Shown: piece by piece, positions 31,001-46,669 of the stretch
How positions within the stretch are numbered: position 1 is the first letter of the stretch
How the letters are laid out: each line of letters starts with the position of its first letter
Origin: Panorpa germanica
Taxonomy: Eukaryota > Arthropoda > Insecta > Mecoptera > Panorpidae
Length of the DNA stretch: 64,000 bases
Assembly (NCBI GenBank): GCA_963678705.1
Contig: CAVMBN010000142.1
Coordinates: 118,949 to 182,948, forward strand
Reading direction: 5' to 3'
The notes under the pieces: model-generated
What the model saw: the letters and a program-made list of their open reading frames with translations, nothing else
Database searches by the model: none
Told to the model about the DNA's origin: nothing
Program-made: the position numbers and the translations under genes

Positions 31001-34000
31001 TTTTAAATCATCAAAATTGGATTTTTTCAGTTCTAGCGTAATTTGTACTTGAGTAAGTGCATGAGTGATTTTTAAATCTAAAAGAATTGTCCCCAATATT
31101 ACTTGCACCACTTCTGTAGATACAGTTCTGCAACAACGCGTCATCGTCAATAACATAGTTCTTTGCATGGAAGATCTGGAAGATTGATCCTGTAATACCA
31201 TGCCGAAGCACAATACACAACTATTAGCATAAATGCCCAATTGTATTGTGTCGGCATAGTTGCCTAATTTAAGCTTTATTCCGTCCTTGTGACACGCGCA
31301 AGGTGTGTTACAAGTTTATCATTCGTTGTTACTGTATTTGTTTCGTAGCTTTGTAGCTTCAAGAAACTACAGATTTTATATATAGCAGGTCGAGAACGGC
31401 TTTCTAGTTTTTCTGTACTATTTGCACCGATAAGGATCACATTATCGTTGGCAAAACATATGTCTACACAACCTTTCGAGTGAGAAACACAGTTCTCGTC
31501 GAATACCATGTTCCAGAGCTCAGGCCCCATTACAGATCGCTGAGGACAACCTTTAGATAGTTGCCTTTTCATGGAACGGTAATCGGTTTGTAAAATAATG
31601 TTCGACAATGAAAATAGTTCTCCATAGCGCAGTAGACGTACATATAGGTTTTTGCCGGTCTAATTCTTTGAAGGTCACATGGCCACCGGACATAACCAAA
31701 GGCACACTGAATTTCTATAAATATCTCATATACATACTTGTACTTATGCCTACTTACTTACCATTTGTTTGTTACCATTGAATGTTCATAAACGATCAAT
31801 CACTATTTTCAAGAAAACCGCATATATTGTTTACTTAATCACTTATAACAAATAATACACTCTCATTATTATTTAAAACACGCATTTATATAAACTAATT
31901 CTTGTGTTTTAATATTATTTATAGTTAATGTTATTCGACTTACTTGATAGTGGGCGGCAACCTTTTGTCTTCCGTATATTTGTAGTGTTTATATGAGGTC
32001 TTCCTTATATATCTTTACAGATTTCTTGAATTTTAAACCACTTGATGTTTTAGCACTAACACTAACCTAATTATTATCACTTTTTTTGTCTATCGCACTT
32101 ATTAATGTCTTATATCAAACATCAAAATTACAAATTTGAGGTTATGTTTATAAGACCGCGTGTACGCGTAATGAAAAATTCGTTTTTAACACTGGTTTCC
32201 AACTGTCAAACTTTTGTAAGAACACTTTGTTTAGGGTAAATTACCACAAATTTAAAACAAACTTAAATACTTTTCGTTTGAAAAAGTATTCATATCATTT
32301 ATTTAATTTTTTTCCATAATTAATTTCTCACATTTTATCACTTTTTTCACCTAAAGTAGCAGGAGCCGATCACACACATAGTAGATAGGAACCACTTGTG
32401 TTGCAAAGCAATATTAACGTCCTTGTAAACCAATACGTAGGTCTTCCTTTTTGTATTAAGTCCCATCTGTCTTGCCAGAGCTAATGCATATATGCATTCA
32501 TCTCTTTGTCAATATATTTGGTATCGTCTCCAGACTTTTATCCTACAGCCGCATTAACTTTAAATCCTCGAAATTTGTCGCATTAATTTTAAATCATCAA
32601 AATTTGATTTTTTCAGTTCTAGCGTAAATTTGTACTTGAGTAAGTGCATAAGTGATTTTTAAATCTTAAAGAATTGTCCCCAATATCACTTGCACCACTT
32701 CTGTAGATACAGTTCTGCAACAACGCGTCATCGTCAATAACATAGTTTTTTGCATGGAAGATCTGGAAGATTTATCCTGTAATACGATGCCGAAGCACAA
32801 TACACAACTATTAGCATAAATGCCCCCTTGTATAGTGTCGGCATAGTTGCCGAGTTTAAGCTTCATTCCGTTCTTGTGACACGCGCAAGGTGTGTTACAA
32901 GTTTATCATTCGTTGTTACTGTATTTGTTTCGTAGCTTTGTAGCTTCAAGAAACTACAGATTTTATAAATAGCAGGTCGAGAACGGCTTTCTAGGGTTTC
33001 TGTACTATTTGCACCGATAAGGATCACATTATCGTTGGCAAAACATATGTCTACACAACCTTTCGAGTGAGAAACACAGTTCTCGTCGAATACCATGTTC
33101 CAGAGCTCAGGCCCCATTACAGATCGCTTAGGACAACCTTTAGATAGTTGCCTTTTCATAAAACGGTAATTGGTTTGTAAAATAATGTTCGACAATAAAA
33201 ATAGTTCTCCATAGCGCAGTAGACGTACCTATAGGTTTTTGCCGGTCTAATTCTTTGAAGGTCACTTGGCCACCGGACATCAACAAAGGCACACTGAATT
33301 TCTATAAATATCTCATATACATACTTGTACTTATGCCTACTTACTTACCATTTGTTTGTTACCATTGAATGTTCATAAACGATCAATCACTATTTCCAAG
33401 AAAACCGCATATATTGTTCACTTAATCACTTATAACAATTAATACACTCTCATTATTATTTAAAACACGCATTTATATAAACTAATTCTTGTGTTTTAAT
33501 ATTATTTATAGTTAATGTTATTCGACTTACTTGATAGTGGGCGGCAACCTTTTGTTTTCCGTATATTTGTAGTGTTTATATGTGGTCTTCCTTATATATC
33601 TCTACAGATTTCTTGAATTTTAAACCACTTAATGTTTTAGCACTAACACTAACCTAATTATTATTACTTTTTTTGTCTATCGCACTAATTAATGTCTTAT
33701 ATCAAACATCAAAGTTACAAATTTGAGGTTATGTTTATAAGATTGCGTGTACGCGTAATGAAAAATTCGTTTTATTCACTGGTTTTCAACTGTCAAACTT
33801 TTGTAAGAACACTTTGTTTAGGGTAAATTTACACAAATTTAAAACAAACTTAAATACTTTTCGTTTGAAAAAGTATTCATATAATTTATTTAATTTTTTT
33901 CCATAATTAATTTCTCACTTTTAATCACTTTTTTCACCTAAAGTAGCAGGAGCCGATCACACACATAGTAGATAGGAACCACTTGTGTTGCAAAGCAATA

Positions 34001-34400
34001 TTAACGTCTTTGTAAACCATTAAGTAGGTCTTCCTTTTTTGTATTAAGTCCCATCTGTCTTGCCAGAGCTTATGCATATATGCATTCATCTCTTTGGCAA
34101 TATATTTGGTATCGTCTCCAGACTTTTATCCTACAGCCGCATTAACTTTAAATTCTCGAAATTTGTCGCATTAATTTTAAATCATCAAAATTGGATTTTT
34201 TCAGTTCTAGCGTAATTTGTACTTGAGTAAGTGCATGAGTGATTTTTAAATCTAAAAGAATTGTCCCCAATATTACTTGCACCACTTCTGTAGATACAGT
34301 TCTGCAACAACGCGTCATCGTCAATAACATAGTTCTTTGCATGGAAGATCTGGAAGATTGATCCTGTAATACTATGCCGAGCACAATACACAACTATTAG
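28050..34400. repeat. Higher-order dimer: two near-identical ~3,174-bp blocks
   Basis: About 28050-31230 and 31225-34400 match almost base for base at an offset of 3,173-3,174 bp (two monomers). Private variants are shared at that offset. They include ACCATTAAGTAGG (30841 and 34015), ATAAAACGGTAATTGG (29984 and 33158), GATTGCGTGTACGCG (30568 and 33742) and GCCCAATTGTATTGTG (31234 and 34408). Only a few differences are seen, such as an extra A near 32627. Adjacent monomers within a block differ much more, so this is a recent duplication by unequal exchange or replication slippage. Confidence 0.88.
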
Positions 34401-37400
34401 CCATAAATGCCCAATTGTATTGTGTCGGCATAGTTGCCTAATTTAAGCTTTATTCCGTCCTTGTGACACGCGCAAGGTGTGTTACAAGTTTATCATTCGT
34501 TGTTACTGTATTTGTTTCGTAGCTTTGTAGCTTCAAGAAACTACAGATTTTATATATAGCAGGTCGAGAACGGCTTTCTAGTTTTTCTGTACTATTTGCA
34601 CCGATAAGGATCACATTATCGTTGGCAAAACATATGTCTACACAACCTTTCGAGTGAGAAACACAGTTCTCGTCGAATACCATGTTCCAGAGCTCAGGCC
34701 CCATTACAGATCGCTGAGGACAACCTTTAGATAGTTGCCTTTTCATAGAACGGTAATAGGTTTGTAAAATAATGTTCGACAATGAAAATAGTTCTCCATA
34801 GCGCAGTAGACGTACCTATAGGTTTTTGCCGGTCTAATTCTTTGAAGGTCACATGGCCACCGGACATAAACAAAGGCACACTGAATTTCTATAAATATCT
34901 CATATACATACTTGTACTTATGCCTACTTACTTACCATTTGTTTGTTACCATTGAACGTTCATAAACGATCAATCACTATTTCCAAGAAAACCGCATATA
35001 TTGTTCACTTAATCACTTATAACAAATAATACATTCTCATTATTATTTAAAACACGCATTTATATAAACTAATTCTTGTGTTTTAATATTATTTATAGTT
35101 AATGTTATTCGACTTACTTGATAGTGGGCGGCAACCTTTTGTCTTCCGTATATTTGTAGTGTTTATATGAGGTCTTCCTTATATATCTCTACAGATTTCT
35201 TGAATTTTAAACCACTTGATGTTTTAGCACTAACACTAACCTAATTATTATCACTTTTTTTGTCTATCGCACAAATTAATGTCTTATATCAAACATCAAA
35301 GTTACAAATTTGAGGTTATGTTTATAAGACCGCGTGTACGCGTAATGAAAAATTCGTTTTTATCACTGGTTTTCAACTGTCAAACTTTTGTAAGAACACT
35401 TTGTTTAGGGTAAATTTACACAAATTTAAAACAAACTTAAATACTTTTCGTTTGAAAAAGTATTCATATAATTTATTTAATTTTTTTCCATAATTAATTT
35501 CTCACTTTTAATCACTTTTTTCACCTAAAGTAGCAGGAGCCGATCACACACATAGTAGATAGGAACCACTTGTGTTGCAAAGCAATATTAACGTCCTTGT
35601 AAACCAATACGTAGGTCTTCCTTTTTGTATTAAGTCCCATCTGTCTTGCCAGAGCTTATGCATGTATGCATTCATCTCTTTGGCAATATATTTGGTATCG
35701 TCTCCAGACTTTTATCCTACAGCCGCATTAACTTTAAATCCTCGAAATTTGTCGCATTAATTTTAAATCATCAAAATTTGATTTTTTCAGTTCTAGCGTA
35801 ATTTGTACTTGAGTAAGTGCATGAGTGATTTTTAAATCTAAAGGAATTGTCCCCAATATCACTTGCACCACTTCTGTAGATACAGTTCTGCAACAACGCG
35901 TCATCGTCAATAACATAGTTCTTTGCATGAAAGATCTGGAAGATTGATCCTGTAATACTATGCCGAAGCACAATACACAACTATTAGCATAAATGCCCCC
36001 TTGTATAGTGTTGGCATAGTTGCCGAGTTTGAGCTTTATTTCGTCCTTGTGACACGCGCAAGGTGTGTTACAAGTTTATCATTTGTTGTTACTGTATTTG
36101 TTTCGTAGCATTGTAGCTTCAAGAAACTACAGATTTTATATATAGCAGGTCGAGAACGGCTTTCTAGGGTTTCTGTACTATTTGCACCGATAAGGATCAC
36201 ATTATCGTTGGCAAAACATATGTCTACACAACCTTTCGAGTGAGAAACACAGCTCTCGTCAAATACCATGTTCCAGAGCTCAGGCCCCATTACAGATCGC
36301 TGAGGACAACCTTTAGATAGTTGCCTTTTCATGGAACGGTAATCGGTTTGTAAAATAATGTTCGACAATGAAAATAGTTCTCCATAGCGCAGTAGACGTA
36401 CCTATAGGTTTTTGCCGGTCTTATTCTTTGAAGGTCACTTGGCCACCGGACATCAACAAAGGCACACTGAATTTCTATAAATATCTCATTTTCATACTTG
36501 TACTCATGCCTACTTACTTACCATTTGTTTGTTACCATTGAATGTTTATGAACGATCAATCACTATTTCCAAGAAAACCGCATATATTGTTCACTTAATC
36601 ACTTATAACAATTAATACAATCTCATTATTATTTAAAACACGCATTTATATAAACTAATTTTTGTGTTTTAATATTATTTATAGTTAATGTTATTCGACT
36701 TACTTGATAGTGGGCAGCAACCTTTTGTCTTCCGTATATTTGTAGTGTTTATATAAGGTCTTCCTTATATATCTCTACAAATTTCTTGAATTTTAAACCA
36801 CTTAATGTTTTAGCACTAACACTAACCTAATTATTATCACTTTTTTTGTCTATCGCACTTATTAATGTCTTATATTAAACATCAAAGTTACAAATTTGAG
36901 GTTATGTTTATAAGACCGCGTGTACGCGTAATGAAAAATTCGTTTTTAACACTGGTTTCCAACTGTCAAACTTTTGTAAAAACACTTTGTTTAGGGTAAA
37001 TTAACACAAATTTAAAACAAACTTAAATACTTTTTGTTTGAAAAAGTATTCATATAATTTATTTAATTTTTTTCCATAGTTAATTTCTCACTTTTAATTA
37101 CTTTTTTCACCTAAAGTAGCAGGAGCCGATCACACACATAGTAGATAGGAACCACTTGTGTTGCAAAGCAATATTAACGTCCTTGTAAACCAATACGTAG
37201 GTCTTTCTTTTTGTATTAAGTCCCATCTGTCTTGCCAGAGCTTATGCATATTTGCATTCATCTCTTTGGCAATATATTTGGTATCGTCTCCAGATTTTTA
37301 TCCTACAGCCGCATTAACTTTAAATCCTCGAAATTTGTCGCATTAATTTTAAATCATCAAAATTTGATTTTTTCAGTTCTAGCGTAATTTGTACTTGAGT

Positions 37401-40323
37401 AAGTGCATGAGTGATTTTTAAATCTAAAAGAATTGTCCCCAATATCACTTGCACCACTTCTGTAGATACAGTTCTGCAACAACGCGTCATCGTCAATAAC
37501 ATAGTTCTTTGCATGGAAGATCTGGAAGATTGATCCTGTAATACCATGCCGAAGCACAATACACAACTATTAGCATAAATGCCCCCTTGTATAGTGTCGG
37601 CATAGTTGCCTTATTTAAGCTTCATTCCGTCCTTGTGACACGTGCAAGGTGTGTTACAAGTTTATTATTCGTTGTTACTGTATTTGTTTCGTAGCTTTGT
37701 AGCTTCAAGAAACTACAGATTTTATATATAGCAGGTCGAGAACGGCTTTCTAGGGTTTCTGTACTATTTGCGCCGATAAGGATCACATTATCGTTGGCAA
37801 AACATATGTCTACACAACCTTTCGAGTGAGAAACACAGTTCTCGTCGAATACCATGTTCCAGAGCTCAGGCCCCATTACAGATCGCTGAGGACAACCTTT
37901 AGATAGTTGCCTTTTCATGGAACGGTAATCGGTTTGTAAAATAATGTTCGACAATGAAAATAGTTCTCCATAGCGCAGTAGACGTACCTATAGGTTTTTG
38001 CCGGTCTAATTTTTTGAAGGTCACTTGGTCACCGGACATCAACAAAGGCACACTGAATTTTTATAAATATCTCATATACATACTTGTACTTATGCCTACT
38101 TACTTACCATTTGTTTGTTACCATTAAATGTTCATGAACGATCAATCACTATTTCCAATAAAACCGCATATATTGTTCACTTAATCACTTATAACAAATA
38201 ATACACTCTCATTATTATTTAAAACACGCATTTATATAAACTAATTCTTGTGTTTTAATATTATTTATAGTTAATGTTATTCGACTTACTTGATAGTGAG
38301 CGGCAACCTTTTGTCTTCCGTATATTTGTATTGTTTATATGAGGTCTTCCTTATATATCTCTACAGATTTCTTGAATTTTAAACCACTTGATGTTTTAGC
38401 ACTAACACTAACCTAATTATTATCACTTTTTTTGTCTCTCGCACTTATTAATGTCTTATATCAAACATCAAAGTTACAAATTTGAGGTTATGTTTATAAG
38501 ATCGCGTGTACGCGTAATGAAAAATTCGTTTTTAACACTGGTTTTTAACTGTCAAACTTTTGTAAAAACACTTTGTTTAGGGTAAATTAACACAAATTTA
38601 AAACAAACTTAAATACTTTTCGTTTGAAAAAGTATTCATATAATTTATTTAATTTTTTTCCATAATTCATATCTCACTTTTAATCACTTTTTTCACCTAA
38701 AGTAGCAGGAGCCGATCACACACATAGTAGATAGGAACCACTTGTGTTGCAAAGCATAATTAACGTCCTTGTAAACCAATACGTAGGTCTTCCTTTTTGT
38801 ATTGAGTCCCATCTGTCTTGCCAGAGCTTATGCATATATGCATTCATCTCTTTGGCAATATATTTGGTATCGTCTCCACACATTTATCCTACAGCCGCAT
38901 TAACTTTAAATCCTCGAAATTTGTCGCATTAATTTTAAATCATCAAAATTTGATTTTTTCAGTTCTAGCATAATTTGTACTTGAGTAAGTGCATGAGTGA
39001 TTTTTAAATCTAAAAGAATTGTCCCCAATAATACTTGCACCACTTCTGTAGATACAGTTCTGCAACAACGCGTCATCGTCAATAACATAGTTCTTTGCAT
39101 GAAAGATCTGGAAGATTGATCCTGTAATACCATGCCGAAGCACAATACACAACTATTAGTATAAATGCTTAATTGTATTGTGTCGGCATAGTTGCCTAAT
39201 TTAAGCTTTATTCCGTCCTTGTGACACGCGCAAGGTGTGTTACAAGTTTATCATTCGTTGTTACTGTATTTGTTTCGTAGCTTTGTAGCTTCAAGAAACT
39301 ACAGATTTTATATATAGCAGGTCGAGAACGGCTTTCTAGTTTTTCTGTACTATTTGCACTGATAAGGATCACATTATTGTTGGCAAAACATATGTCTACA
39401 CAACCTTTCGAGTGAGAAACACAGTTCTCGTCGAATACCATGTTCCAGAGCTCAGGCCCCATTACAGATCGCTGAGGACAACCTTTAGATAGTTGCCTTT
39501 TCATGGAACGGTAATCGGTTTGTAAAATAATGTTCGACAATGAAAATAGTTCTCCATAGCGCAGTAGACGTACCTATAGGTTTTTGCCGGTCTAATTCTT
39601 TGAAGGTCACATGGCCACCGGACATAAACAAAGGCACACTGAATTTCTATAAATATCTCATATACATACTTGTACTTATGCCTACTTACTTACCATTTGT
39701 TTGTTACCATTGAATGTTCATAAACGATCAATCACTATTTCCATGAAAACCGCATATATTGTTTACTTAATCACTTATAACAAATAATACACTCTCATTA
39801 TTATTTAAAACACGCATTTATATAAACTAATTCTTGTGTTTTAATATTATTTATAGTTAATGTTATTCGACTTACTTGATAGTGGGCGGCAACCTTTTGT
39901 CTTCCGTATATTTGTAGTGTTTATATGAGGTCTTCCTTATATATCTCTACAGATTTCTTGAATTTTAAACCACTTGATGTTTTAGCACTAACACTAACCT
40001 AATTATTATCACTTTTTTTGTCTATCGCACTTATTAATGTCTTATATCAAACATCAAAGTTACAAATTGAGGTTATGTTTATAAGACCGCGTGTACGCGT
40101 AATGAAAAATTCGTTTTTTTCACTGGTTTTCAACTGTCAAACTTTTGTAAGAACACTTTGTTTAGGGTAAATTTACACAAATTTAAAACAAACTTAAATA
40201 TTTTTCGTTTGAAAAAGTATTCATATAATTTATTTAATTTTTTTCCATAATTAATTTCTCACTTTTAATCACTTTTTTCACCTAAAGTAGCAGGAGCCGA
40301 TCACACACATAGTAGATAGGAAC

Positions 40324-43300
40324 CACTTGTGTTGCAAAGCAATATTAACGTCCTTGTAAACCAATACGTAGGTCTTCCTTTTTGTATTAGGTCCAATCTG
40401 TCTTGCCAGAGCTTATGCATATATGCATTCATCTCTTTGGCAATATATTTGGTATCGTCTCCAAACTTTTATCCTACAGCCGCATTAACTTTAAATCCTC
40501 GAAATTTGTCGCATTAATTTTAAATCATCAAAATTTGATTTTTTCAGTTCTAGCGTAATTTGTACTTGAGTAAGTGCATGAGTGATTTTTAAATCTAAGG
40601 GAATTGTCCCCAATATCACTTGCACCACTTCTGTAGATACAGTTCTGCAACAACGCGTCATCGTCAATAACATAGTTCTTTGCATGGAAGATCTGGAAGA
40701 TTGATCCTGTAATACCATGCCGAAGCACAATACACAACTATTAGCATAAATGCCCCCTTGTATAGTGTCGGCATAGTTGCCGAGTTTAAGCTTCATTCCG
40801 TCCCTGTGACACGCGCAAGGTGTGTTACAAGTTTATCATTCGTTGTTACTGTATTTGTTTCGTAGCTTTGTAGCTTCAAGAAACTACAGATTTTATATAT
40901 AGCAGGTCGAGAACGGCTTTCTAGGGTTTCTGTACTATTTGCACCGATAAGGATCACATTATCGTTGGCAAAACATATGTCTACACAACCTTTCGAGTGA
41001 GAAACACAGTTCTCGTCGAATACCATGTTCCAGAGTGTTTAGGCCCTATTACAGATCGCTGAGGACAACCTTTAGATAGTTGCCTTTTCATGGAACGGTA
41101 ATCGGTTTGTAAAATAATGTTCGTCAATGAAAATAGTTCTCCATAGCGCAGTAGACGTACCTATAGGTTTTTGCCGGTCTAATTCTTTGAAGGTCACTTG
41201 GCCACCGGACATCAACAAAGGCACACTGAATTTCTATAAATATCTCATATACATACTTATACTTATGCCTACTTACTTACCATTTGTTTGTTATTATTGA
41301 ATGTTCATGAACGATCAATCACTATTTCCAAGAAAACCGCATATATTGTTCACTTAATCACTTATAACAATTAATACACTCTCATTATTATTTAAAACAC
41401 GCATTTATATAAACTAATTCTTGTGTTTTAATATTATTTATAATTAATGTTATTCGACTTACTTGATAGTGGCGGCAACCTTTTGTCTTCCGTATATTTG
41501 TAGTGTTTATATAAGGTCTTCCTTATATATCTCTACAGATTTCTTGAATTTTAAACCACTTGATGTTTTAGCACTAACACTAACCTAATTATTATCACTT
41601 TTTTTGTCTATCGCACTTAATAATGTCTTATATCAAACATCAAAGTTACAAATTTGAGGTTATGTTTATAAGACCGCGTGTACGCGTAATGAAAAATTCG
41701 TTTTTAACACTGGTTTCCAACTGTCAAACTTTTGTAAAAACACTTTGTTTAGGCTAAATTTACACAAATTTAAAACAAACTTAAATACTTTTCGTTTGAA
41801 AAAGTATTCATATAATTTATTTAATTTTTTTCCATAATTAATTTCTCACTTTTAATCACTTTTTTCACCTAAAGTAGCAGGAGCCGATCACACACATAGT
41901 AGATAGGAACCACTTGTGTTGCAAAGCAATATTAACGTCCTTGTAAACCAATACGTAGGTCTTCCTTTTTGTATTAGGTCCCATCTGTCTTGCCAGAGCT
42001 TATGCATATATGCATTCATCTCTTTGGCAATATATTTGGTATCGTCTCCAGACTTTTATCCTACAGCCGCATTAACTTTAAATCCTCAAAATTTGTCGCA
42101 TTAATTTTAAATCATCAAAATTTGATTTTTTCAGTTCTAGCGTAATTTGTACTTGAGTAAGTGCATGAGTGATTTTTAAATCTAAAGGAATTGTCCCCAA
42201 TATCACTTGCACCACTTCTGTAGATACAGTTCTGCAACAACGCGTCATCGTCAATAACATAGTTCTTTGCATGGAAGATCTGGAAGATTGATCCTGTAAT
42301 ACCATGCCGAAGCACAATACACAACTATTAGCATAAATGCCCCCTTGTATAGTGTCGGCTTAGTTGCCAAATTTAAGCTTCATTCCGTCCCTGTGACACG
42401 CGCAAGGTGTGTTACAAGTTTATTATTCGTTGTTACTGTATTTGTTTCGTAGCTTTGTAGCTTCAAGAAACTACAGATTTTATATATAGCAGGTCGAGAA
42501 CGGCTTTCTAGGGTTTCTGTACTATTTGCACCGATAAGGATCACATTATCGTTGGCAAAACATATGTCTACACAACCTTTCGAGTGAGAAACACAGTTCT
42601 TGTCGAATACCATGTTCCAGAGCTCAGGCCCTATTACAGATCGCTGAGGACAACCTTTAGATAGTTGCCTTTTGATGGAACGGTAATCGGTTTGTAAAAT
42701 AATGTTCGACAATAAAAATAGTTCTCCATAGCGCAGTAGACGTACCTATAGGTTTTTGCCGGTCTAATTCTTTGAAGGTCACTTGGCCACCGGACATCAA
42801 CAAAGGCACACTGAATTTCTATAAATATCTCATATACATACTTGTACTTATGCCTACTTACTTACCATTTGTTTGTTACCATTGAATGTTCATAAACGAT
42901 CAATCACTATTTCCAAGAAAACCGCATATATTGTTCACTTAATCACTTATAACAATTAATACACTCTCATTATTATTTAAAACACGCATTTATATAAACT
43001 AATTCTTGTGTTTTAATATTATTTATAGTTAATGTTATTCGACTTACTTGATAGTGGGCGGCAACCTTTTGTCTTCCGTATATTTGTAGTGTTTATATGT
43101 GGTCTTCCTTATATATCTCTACAGATTTCTTGAATTTTAAACCACTTAATGTTTTAGCACTAACACTAACCTAATTATTATTACTTTTTTTGTCTATCGC
43201 ACTAATTAATGTCTTATATCAAACATCAAAGTTACAAATTTGAGGTTATGATTATAAGACCGCGTGTACGCGTAATGAAAAATTCGTTTTTTTCACTGGT

Positions 43301-46300
43301 TTTCAACTGTCAAACTTTTGTAAGAACACTTTGTTTAGGGTAAATTTACACAAATTTAAAACAAACTTAAATACTTTTCGTTTGAAAAAGTATTCATATA
43401 ATTTATTTAATTTTTTTCCATAATTAATTTCTCACTTTTAATCACTTTTTTCACCTAAAGTAGCAGGAGCCGATCACACACATAGTAGATAGGAACCACT
43501 TGTGTTGCAAAGCAATATTAACGTCCTTGTAAACCAATACGTAGGTCTTCCTTTTTGTATTAAGTCCAATCTGTCTTGCCAGAGCTTATGCATATATGCA
43601 TTCATCTCTTTGGCAATATATTTGGTATCGTCTCCAAACTTTTATCCTACAGCCGCATTAACTTTAAATCCTCGAAATTTGTCGCATTAATTTTAAATCA
43701 TCAAAATTTGATTTTTCAGTTCTAGCGTAATTTGTACTTGAGTAAGTGCATGAGTGATTTTTAAATCTAAGGGAATTGTCCCCAATATCACTTGCACCAC
43801 TTCTGTAGATACAGTTCTGCAACAACGCGTCATCGTCAATAACATAGTTCTTTGCATGGAAGATCTGGAAGATTGATCCTGTAATACCATGCCGAAGCAC
43901 AATACACAACTATTAGCATAAATGCCCCCTTGAATAGTGTCGGCATAGTTGCCGAGTTTAAGCTTTATTCCGTCCCTGTGACACGCGCAAGGTGTGTTAC
44001 AAGTTTATCATTCGTTGTTACTGTATTTGTTTCGTAGCTTTGTAGCTTCAAGAAACTACAGATTTTATATATAGCAGGTCGAGAACGGCTTTCTAGGGTT
44101 TCTGTACTATTTGCACCGATAAGGATCACATTATCGTTGGCAAAACATATGTCTACACAACCTTTCGAGTGAGAAACACAGTTCTCGTCGAATACCATGT
44201 TCCAGAGTGTTTAGGCCCTATTACAGATCGCTGAGGACAACCTTTAGATAGTTGCCTTTTCATGGAACGGTAATCGGTTTGTAAAATAATGTTCGTCAAT
44301 GAAAATAGTTCTCCATAGCGCAGTAGACGTACCTATAGGTTTTTGCCGGTCTAATTCTTTGAAGGTCACTTGGCCACCGGACATCAACAAAGGCACACTG
44401 AATTTCTATAAATATCTCATATACATACTTATACTTATGCCTACTTACTTATTATTTGTTTGTTATTATTGAATGTTCATGAACGATCAATCACTATTTC
44501 CAAGAAAACCGCATATATTGTTCACTTAATCACTTATAACAATTAATACACTCTCATTATTATTTAAAACACGCATTTATATAAACTAATTCTTGTGTTT
44601 TAATATTATTTATAATTAATGTTATTCGACTTACTTGATAGTGGGCGGCAACCTTTTGTCTTCCGTATATTTGTAGTGTTTATATAAGGTCTTCTTATAT
44701 ATCTCTACAGATTTCTTGAATTTTAAACCACTTGATTTTTTAGCACTAACACTAACCTAATTATTATCACTTTTTTTGTCTATCGCACTTAATAATGTCT
44801 TATATCAAACATCAAAGTTACAAATTTGAGGTTATGTTTATAAGACCGCGTGTACGCGTAATGAAAAATTCGTTTTTAACACTGGTTTCCAACTGTCAAA
44901 CTTTTGTAAAAACACTTTGTTTAGGGTAAATTAACACAAATTTAAAACAAACTTAAATACTTTTCGTTTGAAAAAGTATTCATATAATTTATTTAATTTT
45001 TTTCCATAATTAATTTCTCACTTTTAATCACTTTTTTCACCTAAAGTAGCAGGAGCCGATCACACACATAGTAGATAGGAACCACTTGTGTTGCAAAGCA
45101 ATATTAACGTCCTTGTAAACCAATACGTAGGTCTTCCTTTTTGTATTAAGTCCCATCTGTCTTGCCAGAGCTTATGCATATATGCATTCATCTCTTTGGC
45201 AATATATTTGGTATCGTCTCCAGACTTTTATCCTACAGCCGCATTAACTTTAAATCCTCAAAATTTGTCGCATTAATTTTAAATCATCAAAATTTGATTT
45301 TTTCAGTTCTAGCGTAATTTGTACTTGAGTAAGTGCATGAGTGATTTTTAAATCTAAAGGAATTGTCCCCAATATCACTTGCACCACTTCTGTAGATACA
45401 GTTCTGCAACAACGCGTCATCGTCAATAACATAGTTCTTTGCATGAAAGATCTGGAAGATTGATCCTGTAATACCATGCCGAAGCACAATACACAACTAT
45501 TAGCATAATTGCCCCCTTGTATAGTGTCGGCTTAGTTGCCGAGTTTAAGCTTTATTCCGTCCCTGTGACACGCGCAAGGTGTGTTACAAGTTTATTATTC
45601 GTTGTTACTGTATTTGTTTCGTAGCTTTGTAGCTTCAAGAAACTACAGATTTTATATATAGCAGGTCGAGAACGGCTTTCTAGGGTTTCTGTACTATTTG
45701 CACCGATAAGGATCACATTATCGTTGGCAAAACATATGTCTACACAACCTTTCGAGTGAGAAACACAGTTCTCGTCGAATACCATGTTCCAGAGCTCAGG
45801 CCCTATTACAGATCGCTGAGGACAACCTTTAGATAGTTGCCTTTTCATGGAACAGTAATCGGTTTGTAAAATAATGTTCGACAATGAAAATAGTTCTCCA
45901 TAGCGCAGTAGACGTACCTATAGGTTTTTGCCGGTCTAATTCTTTGAAGGTCACTTGGCCACCGGACATCAACAAAGGCACACTGAATTTCTATAAATAT
46001 CTCATATACATACTTATACTTATGCCTACTTACTTATTATTTGTTTGTTATTATTGAATGTTCATGAACGATCAATCACTATTTCCAAGAAAACCGCATA
46101 TATTGTTCACTTAATCACTTATAACAATTAATACACTCTCATTATTATTTAAAACACGCATTTATATAAACTAATTCTTGTGTTTTAATATTATTTATAG
46201 TTAATGTTATTCGACTTACTTGATAGTGGGCAGCAACCTTTTGTCTTCCGTATATTTGTAGTGTTTATATGAGGTCTTCCTTACATATCTCTACAGATTT

Positions 46301-46669
46301 CTTGAATTTTAAACCACTTGATGTTTTAGCACTAACACTAACCTAATTATTATCACTTTCTTTGTCTATCGCACTTATTAATGTCTTATATCAAACATCA
46401 AAGTTACAAATTTGAGGTTATGTTTATAAGACCGGGTGTACGCGTAATGAAAAATTCGTTTTTAACACTGGTTTCCAACTGTCAAACTTTTGTAAAAACA
46501 CTTTGTTTAGGGTAAATTAACACAAATTTAAAACAAACTTAAATACTTTTCGTTTGAAAAAGTATTCATATAATTTATTTAATTTTTTTCCATAATTAAT
46601 TTCTCACTTTTAATCACTTTTTTCACCTAAAGTAGCAGGAGCCGATCACACACATAGTAGATAGGAACC
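40324..46669. repeat. Second higher-order dimer pattern (~3,173-bp period)
   Basis: Monomers starting at 40324 and 43497 share the variant CAGAGTGTTTAGGCCCTATT (41032 and 44205), which breaks the 110-codon RT frame, and GTTCGTCAATGAAAA. The intervening monomers (41911 and 45083) share TCCTCAAAATTTGTCGC and CTTAGTTGCC instead. A related variant (GAGTGTTAAGGCCC) recurs at 50548, so the family has spread beyond the block. Confidence 0.75.
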
